Shown here piece by piece: positions 13,823 to 22,543 of a stretch of DNA of 30,138 nucleotides; the stretch's first letter is position 1, and every line of letters begins with the position of its first letter. The DNA is from Smittium mucronatum (lineage: Eukaryota > Kickxellomycota > Harpellomycetes > Harpellales > Legeriomycetaceae), in contig LSSL01000280.1 of assembly GCA_001953115.1 (NCBI GenBank), positions 1 through 30,138 of the forward strand, written 5' to 3'. Made by a program: the position numbers and the translations under genes. The notes beneath the pieces are model-generated. The model saw nothing but the letters and a program-made list of their open reading frames with translations, ran no database searches and had not been told where the DNA came from.

Positions 13823-16641
13823 AAATAAAGTACTGCTAATTCTCTGAATCACCATCACCTATCGCTAAAAAATTGTTAATTTTTTTGAATCTCTATTTTT
13901 GAAAAGTTCAAATTTATTTTAAATAAACTTTTCGTTTATATTGCTTATAAAAATTATATACCGTATATATATTTGCTCATTTCACGTCCAAATTATTACA
14001 TGACTCATATTTTGGTGTATCTATTAATCCAATAGAACATTTTTTTTGATATATCAAATATAATATTATAATGATGGTATAATATTAGCATCTGGGATTT
14101 TTTTTAAATCTAACAGCTATGAAAGAGCAAACATATGGAGATATTTATTATTAATATGAATAATTATCGTACGAATTTCATAGTAGAAAACAACTAAGCT
14201 ATTTCACCGCTTTAATATTAAATCTTTATTAAAAAATTTAAAAAAAATCTGCACTAATTTTTGAAAAAACAAAAGAGTCCAAAATAATATTTGTCAAAAT
14301 TTTAGTGATAGATAGCGTAATTTTTGTTAAAATTATAGAGAATTTTACTTCTAGTGATTTGGGCTATTTTAAATAAATTAGATATAAATATTAGTTTTTA
14401 ATATTTTTACACATTAAAAAAAATATATTATAAACAGAATTCGCTAAATTATTTTAAAAAAAGTTCTTTAAATATGGAGTTTCAATTTTTATAATTACTT
14501 GGCATGTATAAAGTAAATAGAAATAGTATTATGCAAAATATAAATTTAAATTATTAAAACAAGTTGAATTTTATACAAAAATTTTAATTAGAGAAACAAA
14601 TTTTTTATCCTAATAGAAAGTTAAATCAAAAAGTGAAACATTTATCTATATATTTGAACGTTCTTAGCTGTTTCAATTTTGAAATCGTGAAAGCGTGAAT
14701 TTAGATAGGAACATAAATATGATATAATAAAACAATATAAATTATTTCTTTATTTCTTTATTTTTTACTAATTTTTTCAGTTTTTTTATTAGATATTTCT
14801 TGTCTATTTTATCAATTTATGCTTTTAGATAAAAAAAACTAGAATTAAAATATATCTAATTAGTTATTAAAATTAAAAAATATTTTTACAATTAAAAATC
14901 TATAAATGGCGATGTAAAAAACCCAAAAATTAAATATTTTTTAGATGTTTACAACTTGGTATCTTTGATTATAATATATTAGAGATGTTAAAATAAATAG
15001 TTTATTCTATTACTAAATAACGGCTAATTTAGTATAATTAATTATTTTTTAATTTATCGACTAATTTTGCGATAAAAAAAATGTATCATAAAATTTAAGA
15101 TAATTTAATTTAATTTTATTTAAAAATAATGTTATAGTAAAATATTTTCGGCATTATAAGAAAAAAAGAAAATGTAATTTTCTATCAGGAGAAAAATTAT
15201 TATATTTTAATTAAACCCAAAACCTTAAATTTTATTCAAAATAGTGAATTGAGAGTAAAATTTATATATATTACCTATGCTCATTTAAAGCCGTTACTAA
15301 ATATAATAAATTGAAGGTATTGATTAAATTTTTTTCTAAAAAACTTTTATTCTCTTAAAAACTTAAATTAATAAATTTTATTTTAGGAGAAGAAAAATTG
15401 CAGAACTCAAAACTATCATCTCGATAAACATAAGTGCTAAAAATAAACAGTATGAAAAATGGTCTGTTATAAATGAGTGCTAATCTTATTTCAATTCTAC
15501 AGATAAAAGGAGTAAATGATTTTATAAAGTTAATTTCCCCCCCTAAAATCCCAAAAAAAATTAAACTAAGCCAATTTTGAATACATACTAGAACAAAAAA
15601 AAACTGAATAATAAAGGAATATTTTTTTTAATTGTTTCGATAAACCGAAATAAAAATTAAAAATTCTGATAATTTTTAATTTCATTAAATAAGAATAAAA
15701 TTTGCGAAATTTAATGATAGTTTTTTATTATTTTAATAAAAAATACCCATTTTGGAGCAAAATATTTAATTGCAGAAAAAATAGTACATATTATGTTAAA
15801 ATGTCAATTTAAAGGTAATGATTTTTTTTTCTGAATTAATAATTTAAAATTAAAATTAATTTAATATCTGATGAAAATATAAAACCTAGTAATAATGAGC
15901 TAAAATTTTTTCTTAATTAATCGCTTATTAATGTATTAAAGAATAACCTATCTAAAAAAACATTATTAGATGGCTGCTCCCAAATTTATATATTATTCAG
16001 CCTTTATAGATATAATAAAATTGAATATTATAAAAAATATTACAAGTTTCTTGATGATTTTTTCTTTGGTTCTTAATATTTTTACAAATAAACTCTAGCC
16101 AAGTCTTTTTTTATAAGGTGTTTATTTAAAATGTTTCAATACAAGATATAGCTATTATCAGCTTTAATTCCATATTAAAATTATATGAATGTTTAAATCC
16201 CCAAAATTATATAAGAATTTAATACAAATGAAAAGTTTAAATATGATTCATATAGTTTTCAATTTTTTTTTAAAAATTTTTTAGGCGAAATAATTTATAT
16301 TTATATTTAAATAAAAAATAAAATGGAAATAAAAAAATTCTAAAAAAAGTTTTCATGGTTAATTATTATTTCTAATTAATTATAAACCTTTGATATTAAA
16401 TTTCCAAATTATAAAAATGTAATTTTATTTTATTTGTGTTTAGTATTTTCATGCCAATTATAATGAAATTTTAATAAATTTCGCGAAATTTCGAAAAAAA
16501 TATTCATAAAAAAATATAAAATGTATTTTTTTTACTTTTTACGAAAAAAATATGTTGTTATTAAAAATGAATTAAAATAATGATAAAAAAGTATAAAAAA
16601 TTTAGAAAAATTCCCACCCGCTGTATATTCAGGTTTATTCC

Positions 16642-17758
16642 TCATGGATATTGGTTAAAGAGGATTGAAGGAAAGCTTACTTTGTGAAGTTTAAGATTTA
16701 TTGGGACATTTTTTACAAATAGAAATTTTACCTTATCCAACATGAAATCAAGATCTTCATTATAAGTGTTTAACTGGCCTAAATAATAATTTAAAGCAAT
16801 TTCCATTACAAGCGGTATTTCAATATCACTTACCATTTTTGATTTAAATCAAAATTTTATTAAAAAAATATTTGTAGATTAGAGCAGGACGAACCTTCCT
16901 AAAGTCTCATCCCGCCCCCCATTTTTTTCAGCAGTGTTTAGTTCGAAAGAATGTGGCAGATTGCTTTCAACATATAGAATTTTGAATTATTTAGTATTGA
17001 TAATGTTTGAAATATATATATTTTTATTTGATTGTCATATAAAGGTTCATAAGATATTCTTTCACATTTTCCCAGTGTTCTGAAGACCAAATTTCAATCC
17101 AAAGTTCAGAATTTGAAGATTTAGCAAATTTCTTTTTCTGTATTCTTTAGATATTAGTTTATTAGTGTATTTTTGATAGATTTTTTTTTCCAATCTATTG
17201 TAGTGTTAGTTGTTTCAACTTTTGAATTTTGTACACATAGTATTTTATCCACCATGCACCGCAAATCACTCAGTTGACTATTCTGGCCTTAATGGGTAAC
17301 TTAATATGGTCGTAAGGCCAAGTTTTTAATTTTGATACTTTTGATGTACACGCTCTCGAGTAGCACTAGTTTTTTCAGAAGGCGTCCTTATATACAGTTT
17401 GGATAGGACTCGTTTCATATCAGCAGACTTACTGACTTTGGCAAATAATCTGATGGGTTTGTCGATTTAGATTTAGATTTTTTTGAGTTTGTCTTCGCCC
17501 ATATCAAATTTTTGGCATACTCGACAGCAGATAGGCATCAGACCGAATTAACGGATTTTATTTTTGTACTAACAGGCGTGCCAGACCGCTTATTCCGTTC
17601 ATGACCGATAGTGCAAATATGGCTTTGATTTTTTGTACAATGTTATTTACTTTGAAAATACTAGTATACTATTGGATATATCGATAAGTTAGACCAATTG
17701 AAAATGTTAATATATAAAAATGATAATAAGGCAATAATTTGGATACTGAAATGGTTAA
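16642..17758 (-). pseudogene. LINE ORF2 remnant: region after RT to the C-terminus
   Basis: This continues the same ORF2 left of the insertion. About 17634-17560 gives IKAIFALSVMNGISG then RLLVQK and NPLIRS, comparable to the LINE block L-I-K-x-I-L-x-P-x-x-x-Y-G-x-E-x(n)-P-x-Q-K. About 17460-17330 gives KSADMKRVLSKLYIRTPSEK and TSATRERVHQ. 17362-17234, in another frame, gives SRACTSKVSKLKTW, then IKLPIKARIVN, a stop, and GAWWIKYY, the typical RARA-x-K-x(3)-LKTW and W-x-K blocks. About 17105-17030 has a WSSEHWENVKEYL segment. The last part is an open frame of 64 codons (16836-16642) with IALNYYLGQLNTYNEDLDF, which fits the end of fungal LINE ORF2. At least four frame changes and several stops are present. 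Confidence 0.66.
17743..17758. repeat. Target-site duplication, left copy (16 bp)
   Basis: ATACTGAAATGGTTAA directly precedes the retroposon's first base at 17759 and is repeated exactly at 19049-19064. Confidence 0.85.
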
Positions 17759-17837
17759 CCCCTAAGAGTGAAATACCTTGCCGTGGTTTAGGGGCTTAAT
17801 AGTGTACTTATCGAAGTACACTAGACCAAAATTCCAC
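17759..17837 (+). ncRNA. Candidate HDV-like self-cleaving ribozyme (copy 2)
   Basis: P1 CCCCTAA (17759-17765) pairs with TTAGGGG (17788-17794). J1/2 is GA. P2 GTGAAAT (17768-17774) pairs with ATTCCAC (17831-17837), with one A-C mismatch that copy 1 lacks. P3 ACC/GGT (17775-17777/17785-17787) encloses the 7-nt L3 TTGCCGT. P4 is a perfect 10-bp hairpin (17800-17809/17814-17823) with loop ATCG. J4/2 is GACCAAA (17824-17830), with C17826 the candidate catalytic C. The spacing follows the HDV ribozyme closely. An alternative register has a 6-bp P1 and a 2-bp P1.1 from G17780-C17795 and C17781-G17794. Known roles of such ribozymes are release of the element RNA with a defined 5' end from a larger transcript. 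Activity is not shown. Confidence 0.66.
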
Positions 17838-18154
17838 ACAGCGTTGTACTATTCTTGGTTTGGAGTAGTAGAGACAGTACACAGCGATTTGGAGAACAGC
17901 GATTCCAGAGAAGGACCATCTAGAAACAGGAGGAACCGATTGTTTAGCACAGCTGAGACTTAGTCTAGTGCAAAAGTCCAGCGTTCGACAGTCAGACAGA
18001 TCTCAGCGTCTAACAGCTATTTGTAGGAAAGCCATGTCGATCAACCCCAAGTTTTGGTAGGAGCTTAATTTTATTAATCCTGTTTGAAGTAGGCTCTGAA
18101 TAGGAGCTCAGTAGATTCAGTGAACTATTGTTCATTGACAAAGAGCTTAATTCA
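17780..18154 (+). repeat. 375-bp exact repeat, left of the gap
   Basis: Base for base the same as 18441-18815 as far as I can compare. It ends precisely where the N run begins, while its partner starts precisely where the N run ends. This is the signature of two contigs that overlap but were scaffolded without merging. Confidence 0.9.
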
Positions 18155-18440
18155 NNNNNNNNNNNNNNNNNNNNNNNNNNNNNNNNNNNNNNNNNNNNNN
18201 NNNNNNNNNNNNNNNNNNNNNNNNNNNNNNNNNNNNNNNNNNNNNNNNNNNNNNNNNNNNNNNNNNNNNNNNNNNNNNNNNNNNNNNNNNNNNNNNNNNN
18301 NNNNNNNNNNNNNNNNNNNNNNNNNNNNNNNNNNNNNNNNNNNNNNNNNNNNNNNNNNNNNNNNNNNNNNNNNNNNNNNNNNNNNNNNNNNNNNNNNNNN
18401 NNNNNNNNNNNNNNNNNNNNNNNNNNNNNNNNNNNNNNNN
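18155..18440. other. Assembly gap, 286 N
   Basis: Undetermined bases. Any reading frame drawn across it is meaningless. Confidence 1.
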
Positions 18441-18815
18441 GCCGTGGTTTAGGGGCTTAATAGTGTACTTATCGAAGTACACTAGACCAAAATTCCACAC
18501 AGCGTTGTACTATTCTTGGTTTGGAGTAGTAGAGACAGTACACAGCGATTTGGAGAACAGCGATTCCAGAGAAGGACCATCTAGAAACAGGAGGAACCGA
18601 TTGTTTAGCACAGCTGAGACTTAGTCTAGTGCAAAAGTCCAGCGTTCGACAGTCAGACAGATCTCAGCGTCTAACAGCTATTTGTAGGAAAGCCATGTCG
18701 ATCAACCCCAAGTTTTGGTAGGAGCTTAATTTTATTAATCCTGTTTGAAGTAGGCTCTGAATAGGAGCTCAGTAGATTCAGTGAACTATTGTTCATTGAC
18801 AAAGAGCTTAATTCA
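18441..18815 (+). repeat. 375-bp exact repeat, right of the gap
   Basis: Partner of 17780-18154. It begins at nucleotide 22 of the retroposon, inside the ribozyme's L3, so it lacks the P1, P2 and P3 5' strands. A true tandem element would have to start mid-ribozyme at exactly the contig edge, which is unlikely. Confidence 0.9.
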
Positions 18816-18861
18816 TGACTGCACGTAACCTCAGTCATCCAGCCTACTTGAAGCAATGCCA

Positions 18862-18871
18862 GGGGGGGGGG
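18862..18871. repeat. Poly(G) tract, 10 nt, inside the retroposon
   Basis: Run of 10 G followed by TCTTTCGG. Confidence 0.95.
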
Positions 18872-18913
18872 TCTTTCGGTTGGTAGATTGAACCCTTTTC
18901 CCGTAGGTACGCA

Positions 18914-18927
18914 GCCGGTAGTCCGGC
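18914..18927 (+). other. Short perfect hairpin in the retroposon 3' region
   Basis: GCCGG-TAGT-CCGGC. The related tails at 2562-2581 (GCCGCTAGAGCG) and 403-414 keep similar wording but weaker pairing. It could be a recognition structure for the reverse transcriptase, but that is inference. Confidence 0.5.
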
Positions 18928-19022
18928 AGAGGAGCTTATTGTAGTTAGGATAATAGTCTTTTCTATACGACTTTTTCTTTTTTTCATAATTTTTAGTATA
19001 GTTTTTAATGACGTTATCTTAC

Positions 19023-19048
19023 AATAAAATTCCGTGATACAAAAAAAA
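19023..19048 (+). terminator. Polyadenylation signal and poly(A) tail of the retroposon
   Basis: AATAAA at 19023-19028, 12 nt of spacer, then A-run 19041-19048 (a ninth A belongs to the target-site duplication). This fixes the element's orientation as plus strand. Confidence 0.75.
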
Positions 19049-19064
19049 ATACTGAAATGGTTAA
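19049..19064. repeat. Target-site duplication, right copy (16 bp)
   Basis: Exact repeat of 17743-17758, here continuing into the older LINE's reverse transcriptase frame. Confidence 0.85.
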
Positions 19065-19560
19065 GGAAGCTAAATGCATTATAGAAAGCTTTCCTGAATT
19101 TTAATTTGTTGTTTTTGATGGTCCCTGATACGTCTAATTTAATATTTAGGATGTACCCCAAATATGATTACTGATTGATATTTGGAATTTTTTGACCTTG
19201 TGATATTGGATATGACGATCAGAGGTCTAAAAAATTCATTACACCTCAGTTGGATGCATTTAAAGTCATTTCCAAGGTGCTCGGCCAACCAAAATGTTAT
19301 TAAATGCTATTTGAATTTCAGTCTTAGATTCGACCAATAAAATGACTTAATCTATAAAAAACAGTCCAATATCCAAGCGGTGAGACTAAAGAAATGTACA
19401 CCTATTATATCCTTGAAAAGATCGTTAATATAGAATTTGGAAGGTGTAGGTGCTGCTTGGTAGCCTTGTCGAAACCCACGCAGGCATCAGTAGGTTCGGA
19501 GAAATAATATCCAATAATAACAGCAGTTTTCCAAAATATATAGGGCGAAAAATATAAATA
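19065..19560 (-). pseudogene. LINE ORF2 remnant: reverse transcriptase palm and thumb
   Basis: Minus-strand segments in three frames chain into one RT. Near 19555-19480 a segment contains KTAVIIGYYFSEPT. At 19477-19401 is GFRQGYQAAPTPSKFYINDL, matching the classic LINE block G-x-RQG-x(2)-SP-x-LF-x(2)-YIND with several substitutions. At about 19368-19287 is LFFID, a stop, then VILLVESKTEIQIAFNNIL, which corresponds to the FADD box with the second Asp replaced by a stop. LNAS(N/K), stop, GVMNF at about 19246-19215 follows, as expected downstream of FADD. SYLGYILNIKLD and KLKFRKAFYNAFSFLNHFS follow down to 19050. Stops and frameshifts make it non-functional. The fragment ends exactly at the target-site duplication and resumes at 17758. 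Confidence 0.8.
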
Positions 19561-19564
19561 TGAA

Positions 19565-19972
19565 TGTTCTACCCAATCCTTATAGTCTTCAGTTCGTGAA
19601 GCGATGCAGTATGAGTCACTATTTTATAAAAAAAACTTTAAAAAATGCAGAATATAACATTAAAAGTTACCCATTACGCTCTATTTATTTAGTGATAATC
19701 CAAAACCTTGGTACAGTATGATATTCCAGATACTTAACACTAAAAATAGAGGCCTAATTATTTCATTATCCAGAAGTTTATCTTTGAGGTTGTTAAATTT
19801 AATATGTAACCCGTTTTTTATTTATTATAATTACAAAAAAATATCTCCCAATAGCTAATTTTTATAATAAAAAATTATGAGAAATTTTATTAGATCAATT
19901 AAAATAACATGTATTGATTTTATTTTGATAATTATCTATAATATTATTTTCTAGAAAATTTTTCTGAAATAA
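19565..19972. other. Spacer between LINE remnant and trypsin pseudogene
   Basis: AT-rich. The first 100 bp are a little richer in G+C and may be further decayed LINE sequence, but I see no motif to prove it. Confidence 0.5.
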
Positions 19973-21015
19973 TCAAAATACTAATAAAAGCCATAAAATT
20001 GTGATAAGGCCAGATAATGGATTATAAATTCCGGTAAACAATGGTTTTGCTGATCTAATAGCATGAGAGACTGCTGAACCATTGAAAGCTGGTCCATTGT
20101 AAACCAAATCATCTACATTTAATTTAGCGCTTGAGACAATCCAATCTATATAATTAATGACGTGTTTATAGTATGTAGCTCCATTTGAGCTACCGCAAAC
20201 GTATTTTTCACCCAATTTCGAATCCGATATTCCAAAGCTAGTTAATCCTACAACTGACATAGGTGAGGTACCAGGATAGGCTAAAGATCCATCTGAGTCA
20301 CCAAAACAAGTAACCTTGCCGTTTGAAATAGGTACACAGATCAAGTTTCCATCATTAGATTCCCAAGTTGGTTTAAGGGAAGAGCAAACTTTCGAGGATG
20401 GAATTTTAAGTGGGACGGATAACAAAACATTTAAAGTAGAACCTGAAATGTTTGACTTCTGACCCCAGCCAGCTGCATCAACAGGAAAGTTTTGATTCAT
20501 TTTATAACTGTAAAACTTTGCATATGAGATGGTATTAGCCCATGTGGATCGTAAATGATTAAGCCTATATCATTTTCTGCTGATTGGGTCGAGTATGCTG
20601 GGTGGGGTCTAGTAGAATACACTCCGTAAAAGTTTGGATTATTTTCTATGTTATAGATGTTTCCAACGGATATGTACATCGATGAAGGTGGGGTTCTTAT
20701 CACTTCAGAATAAAATAAACAGTGTGCTGCAGTCATTACCACACCTTCGCCTATTAATGAGCCGGTACATAAGTAGCTATCATCATAAAGATCTTTAAAG
20801 ATGAAAGTAGCGTAGGGAAAATCACTAAAACTGGCAACTGCTCCATCGATTATTTTGAAATTCGATGCCAGCTTCTGATTAAAGCGAATTATTAAATCCA
20901 AAAATCTGGTTGAATTATACTGATTTGCCTTTGAGAAACCTATTATCAAAAATAATGATACAACTTGTAGAATATTAAAATTTATATTAAATTCAATAAA
21001 TTGATTATAGTTCAA
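19973..21015 (-). pseudogene. Trypsin-like serine protease (S1 family) paralogue, frameshifted
   Basis: Two adjoining minus-strand frames (21015-20497 and 20500-19973) align end to end with the intact protease at 25449-26534. They share the GFSKAN motif after the signal peptide, FKIIDG activation site, TAAHC (His98), NDIGLIIYD (Asp149) and CFGDS (Ser at residue 69 of the second frame). A single-base deletion near 20537-20543 breaks the frame: restoring it gives an alignable segment where the first frame instead ends in a short unrelated tail. Other damage: the ancestral start codon is ATA (complement of 20983-20985), leaving an in-frame ATG ten codons upstream. The position equivalent to Asp189, which sets trypsin specificity, is Val. 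The Gly226 equivalent is Thr. GDSGGP has become GDSDGS. The C-terminus is still hydrophobic. It is probably a dead tandem-type duplicate. A sequencing error could explain the frameshift alone, but not all the lost key residues. Confidence 0.85.
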
Positions 21016-21608
21016 GAAAGGAAAGACCTTTGATCGATAATTATTATTGAGTTCACATTAAAGAATTTATATTATGTTTAAATAATAATTATTGCATATT
21101 TCAACTGTAATATTAATAAAGCCAAAATAGAGTAAAATAAAGAAATTTATATTATTTTCCCCCCTTAACAATGCCGCTTGGTTCCCAAATTGCACGAGCT
21201 TTATTTATTTGTTATTATTATAGGATTTGATATGTGATTTTATAAAAAGATATTAACAAAGTTAGTAGAGCAATTTCTCTGCTACTCTTTAGTAAATCGC
21301 TGAATTTCTTAAAATTATTTAGATTATTTTGGTTTTGAAGAGATCAAGCGAACTAAATCAAAGTACAATATTGTCGGCGGTGATATCAAATATCATATAA
21401 TAATCTTAATTCCAAGTAAAAAGCCAAGTTAGTGATCTACCGATACTTGTTTTTTATTCACTATAAAATATATCCACAGTAATTTCCGTGATTGGAGGTA
21501 TATACTTATATTGTCGCTAATACCATCATATTAATAGATCTGAAATTGTCAATAAAACACCGTATTGGCATCAATTTAACATTTTAACGAAAAAAGATTT
21601 CAATAGGC

Positions 21609-21620
21609 GGGGGGGGGGGG
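21609..21620. repeat. Poly(G) tract, 12 nt
   Basis: Uninterrupted run of 12 G, preceded by GGC. Confidence 0.95.
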
Positions 21621-22532
21621 TTATGGGAAAATGATTTAAATGGAAATCTAATCGCGTCTAATATATAATTCTATTCGGTTGAATAAAATATTGGAATTGT
21701 CACGGCGGTTGTATATCCGTGATTTATTAGTAGGAATAATATTTGAGAAAAATAGAAAATTATAACAATAACAGCAAATATATAATTACAAAAAAGTTTA
21801 GTCTATTAGTAAAATCTAAAATGATATATGTTTCTATTTAATGTAAACTAAGTTGATTATCTAGTCAAAAATCAATCATCATGGCAAATTTTGTACAAAA
21901 CTAAAAAATCTCAGAATTCATTGCCCCTAATAAAAAAATTTCGAGTGATTTTTAGCAATTTAACCATATCCTATTACTAAATAATGTAAAAAAGAAAAAA
22001 AATAGAGTATTCGATGTTTATTATCATGAATTAGTCTATGTTATATAGCTATACAGAAATTAAACTTAGGCTAATGGGCCAAATAATTAACATGATAAAA
22101 TTAAATCATTAAGGAAGTAATGATTTTTTCAAGAATATTCATTTTTTCCAAAAAATTTGTAGAAATTTCCGTAACTTTCTTTTTTTTCCAATTAATTTAA
22201 CATTAACATTATCCCGAGTGTTTTATTATATATATTTTTTATTTTCGTTTTTATATAATTTAATTCAATAAATATAAATCCTGTTTTTAGATTAGATTTA
22301 GCAAGAAATTGAGTAGCGTTCAAATTTTTATAAATTGGGATATCATAAGCTCATGATTATAGCTATTTTAGCTTCACAATTGAAACTTTTTTAATAAATA
22401 CTAATAATCAAAACTCTAGATAGTAAAAAAAAACGCAATTAGTAAACTGGATTTTATTTCTACTTCTATTGATATTTAAAATTTTAGTTAATTTTTTTTT
22501 ATGAAGACTCATATCATAAATTATATCCCTCA

Positions 22533-22543
22533 CCCCCCCCCCC
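22533..22543. repeat. Poly(C) tract, 11 nt
   Basis: Uninterrupted run of 11 C, flanked by CCCTCA and TCAT. Confidence 0.95.

Larger units (their letters stand above)
5091..16559. other. 11.5-kb AT-rich desert
   Basis: Extremely AT-rich DNA with poly(A)/poly(T) runs and simple AT repeats. I found no open frame of gene quality, no tRNA-like or rRNA-like block and no match to the two repeat families described elsewhere in the window. It interrupts its own composition only with G or C homopolymer tracts (9364-9375, 12189-12195, 12736-12741, 15537-15543). A short 11-bp tandem pattern (AAATTTTATTT) is visible at 9301-9330. Degenerate ancient transposons below visual recognition are possible. Confidence 0.65.
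17759..19048 (+). mobile_element. Ribozyme-headed retroposon, copy 2 (complete, with assembly gap)
   Basis: A plus-strand insertion bounded by a perfect 16-bp direct repeat. It starts with the candidate HDV-like ribozyme, continues with about 500 bp of G+C-richer DNA without a conserved open frame, and ends with an AATAAA signal and an A-run that abuts the right-hand duplication. These are the marks of a polyadenylated RNA inserted by target-primed reverse transcription. The observed span is 1290 bp. If the gap is an unmerged overlap, as I argue, the real element is 629 bp. Near its 3' end (18901-18935) GTAGGTACGCAGCCG and the nearby CGGCAGAGG resemble the LINE-tail copies at 2559-2588, so it probably borrows the LINE's machinery. 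It is non-autonomous because no RT or endonuclease is encoded. A SINE is possible, but I see no convincing tRNA, 5S or 7SL head. Confidence 0.82.
16560..19564 (-). mobile_element. Decayed LINE (non-LTR retrotransposon), 5'-truncated and split by a younger insertion
   Basis: Read on the minus strand, this stretch gives reverse transcriptase motifs and then LINE C-terminal motifs in the expected order: 19560 down to 19049, then 17758 down to about 16640. The reading is interrupted by the plus-strand retroposon at 17759-19048. Past the last frame, at 16635-16610, comes a G+C block with GGGTGGGAA and a T-rich tail that resembles tail copies a and b. The 5' part (endonuclease and most of RT) is missing, as is usual for truncated LINE copies. 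The clade cannot be fixed by eye. Confidence 0.72.

Noticed and set aside
17759..17794. CCCCTAA and TTAGGGG as telomeric repeats
   Set aside because: Each occurs once per element, 22 nt apart, as two strands of one helix. No tandem array is present.
17759..17837. Hammerhead ribozyme
   Set aside because: No CUGANGA core followed by a GAAA in the right arrangement. The helices fit the HDV type instead.
18120..18500. Frames spanning the N run
   Set aside because: They are open only because N was translated as unknown residue.
17759..19161. Reading the G+C-rich repeat as the 3' end of the minus-strand LINE
   Set aside because: The perfect 16-bp duplication, AATAAA and A-run show that the repeat is a separate plus-strand insertion. 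The common edge is its 5' end.
18844..19161. 105-codon minus-strand frame as a gene
   Set aside because: It is a chimera: its first part (down to 19049) is LINE RT and the rest is antisense to the retroposon.
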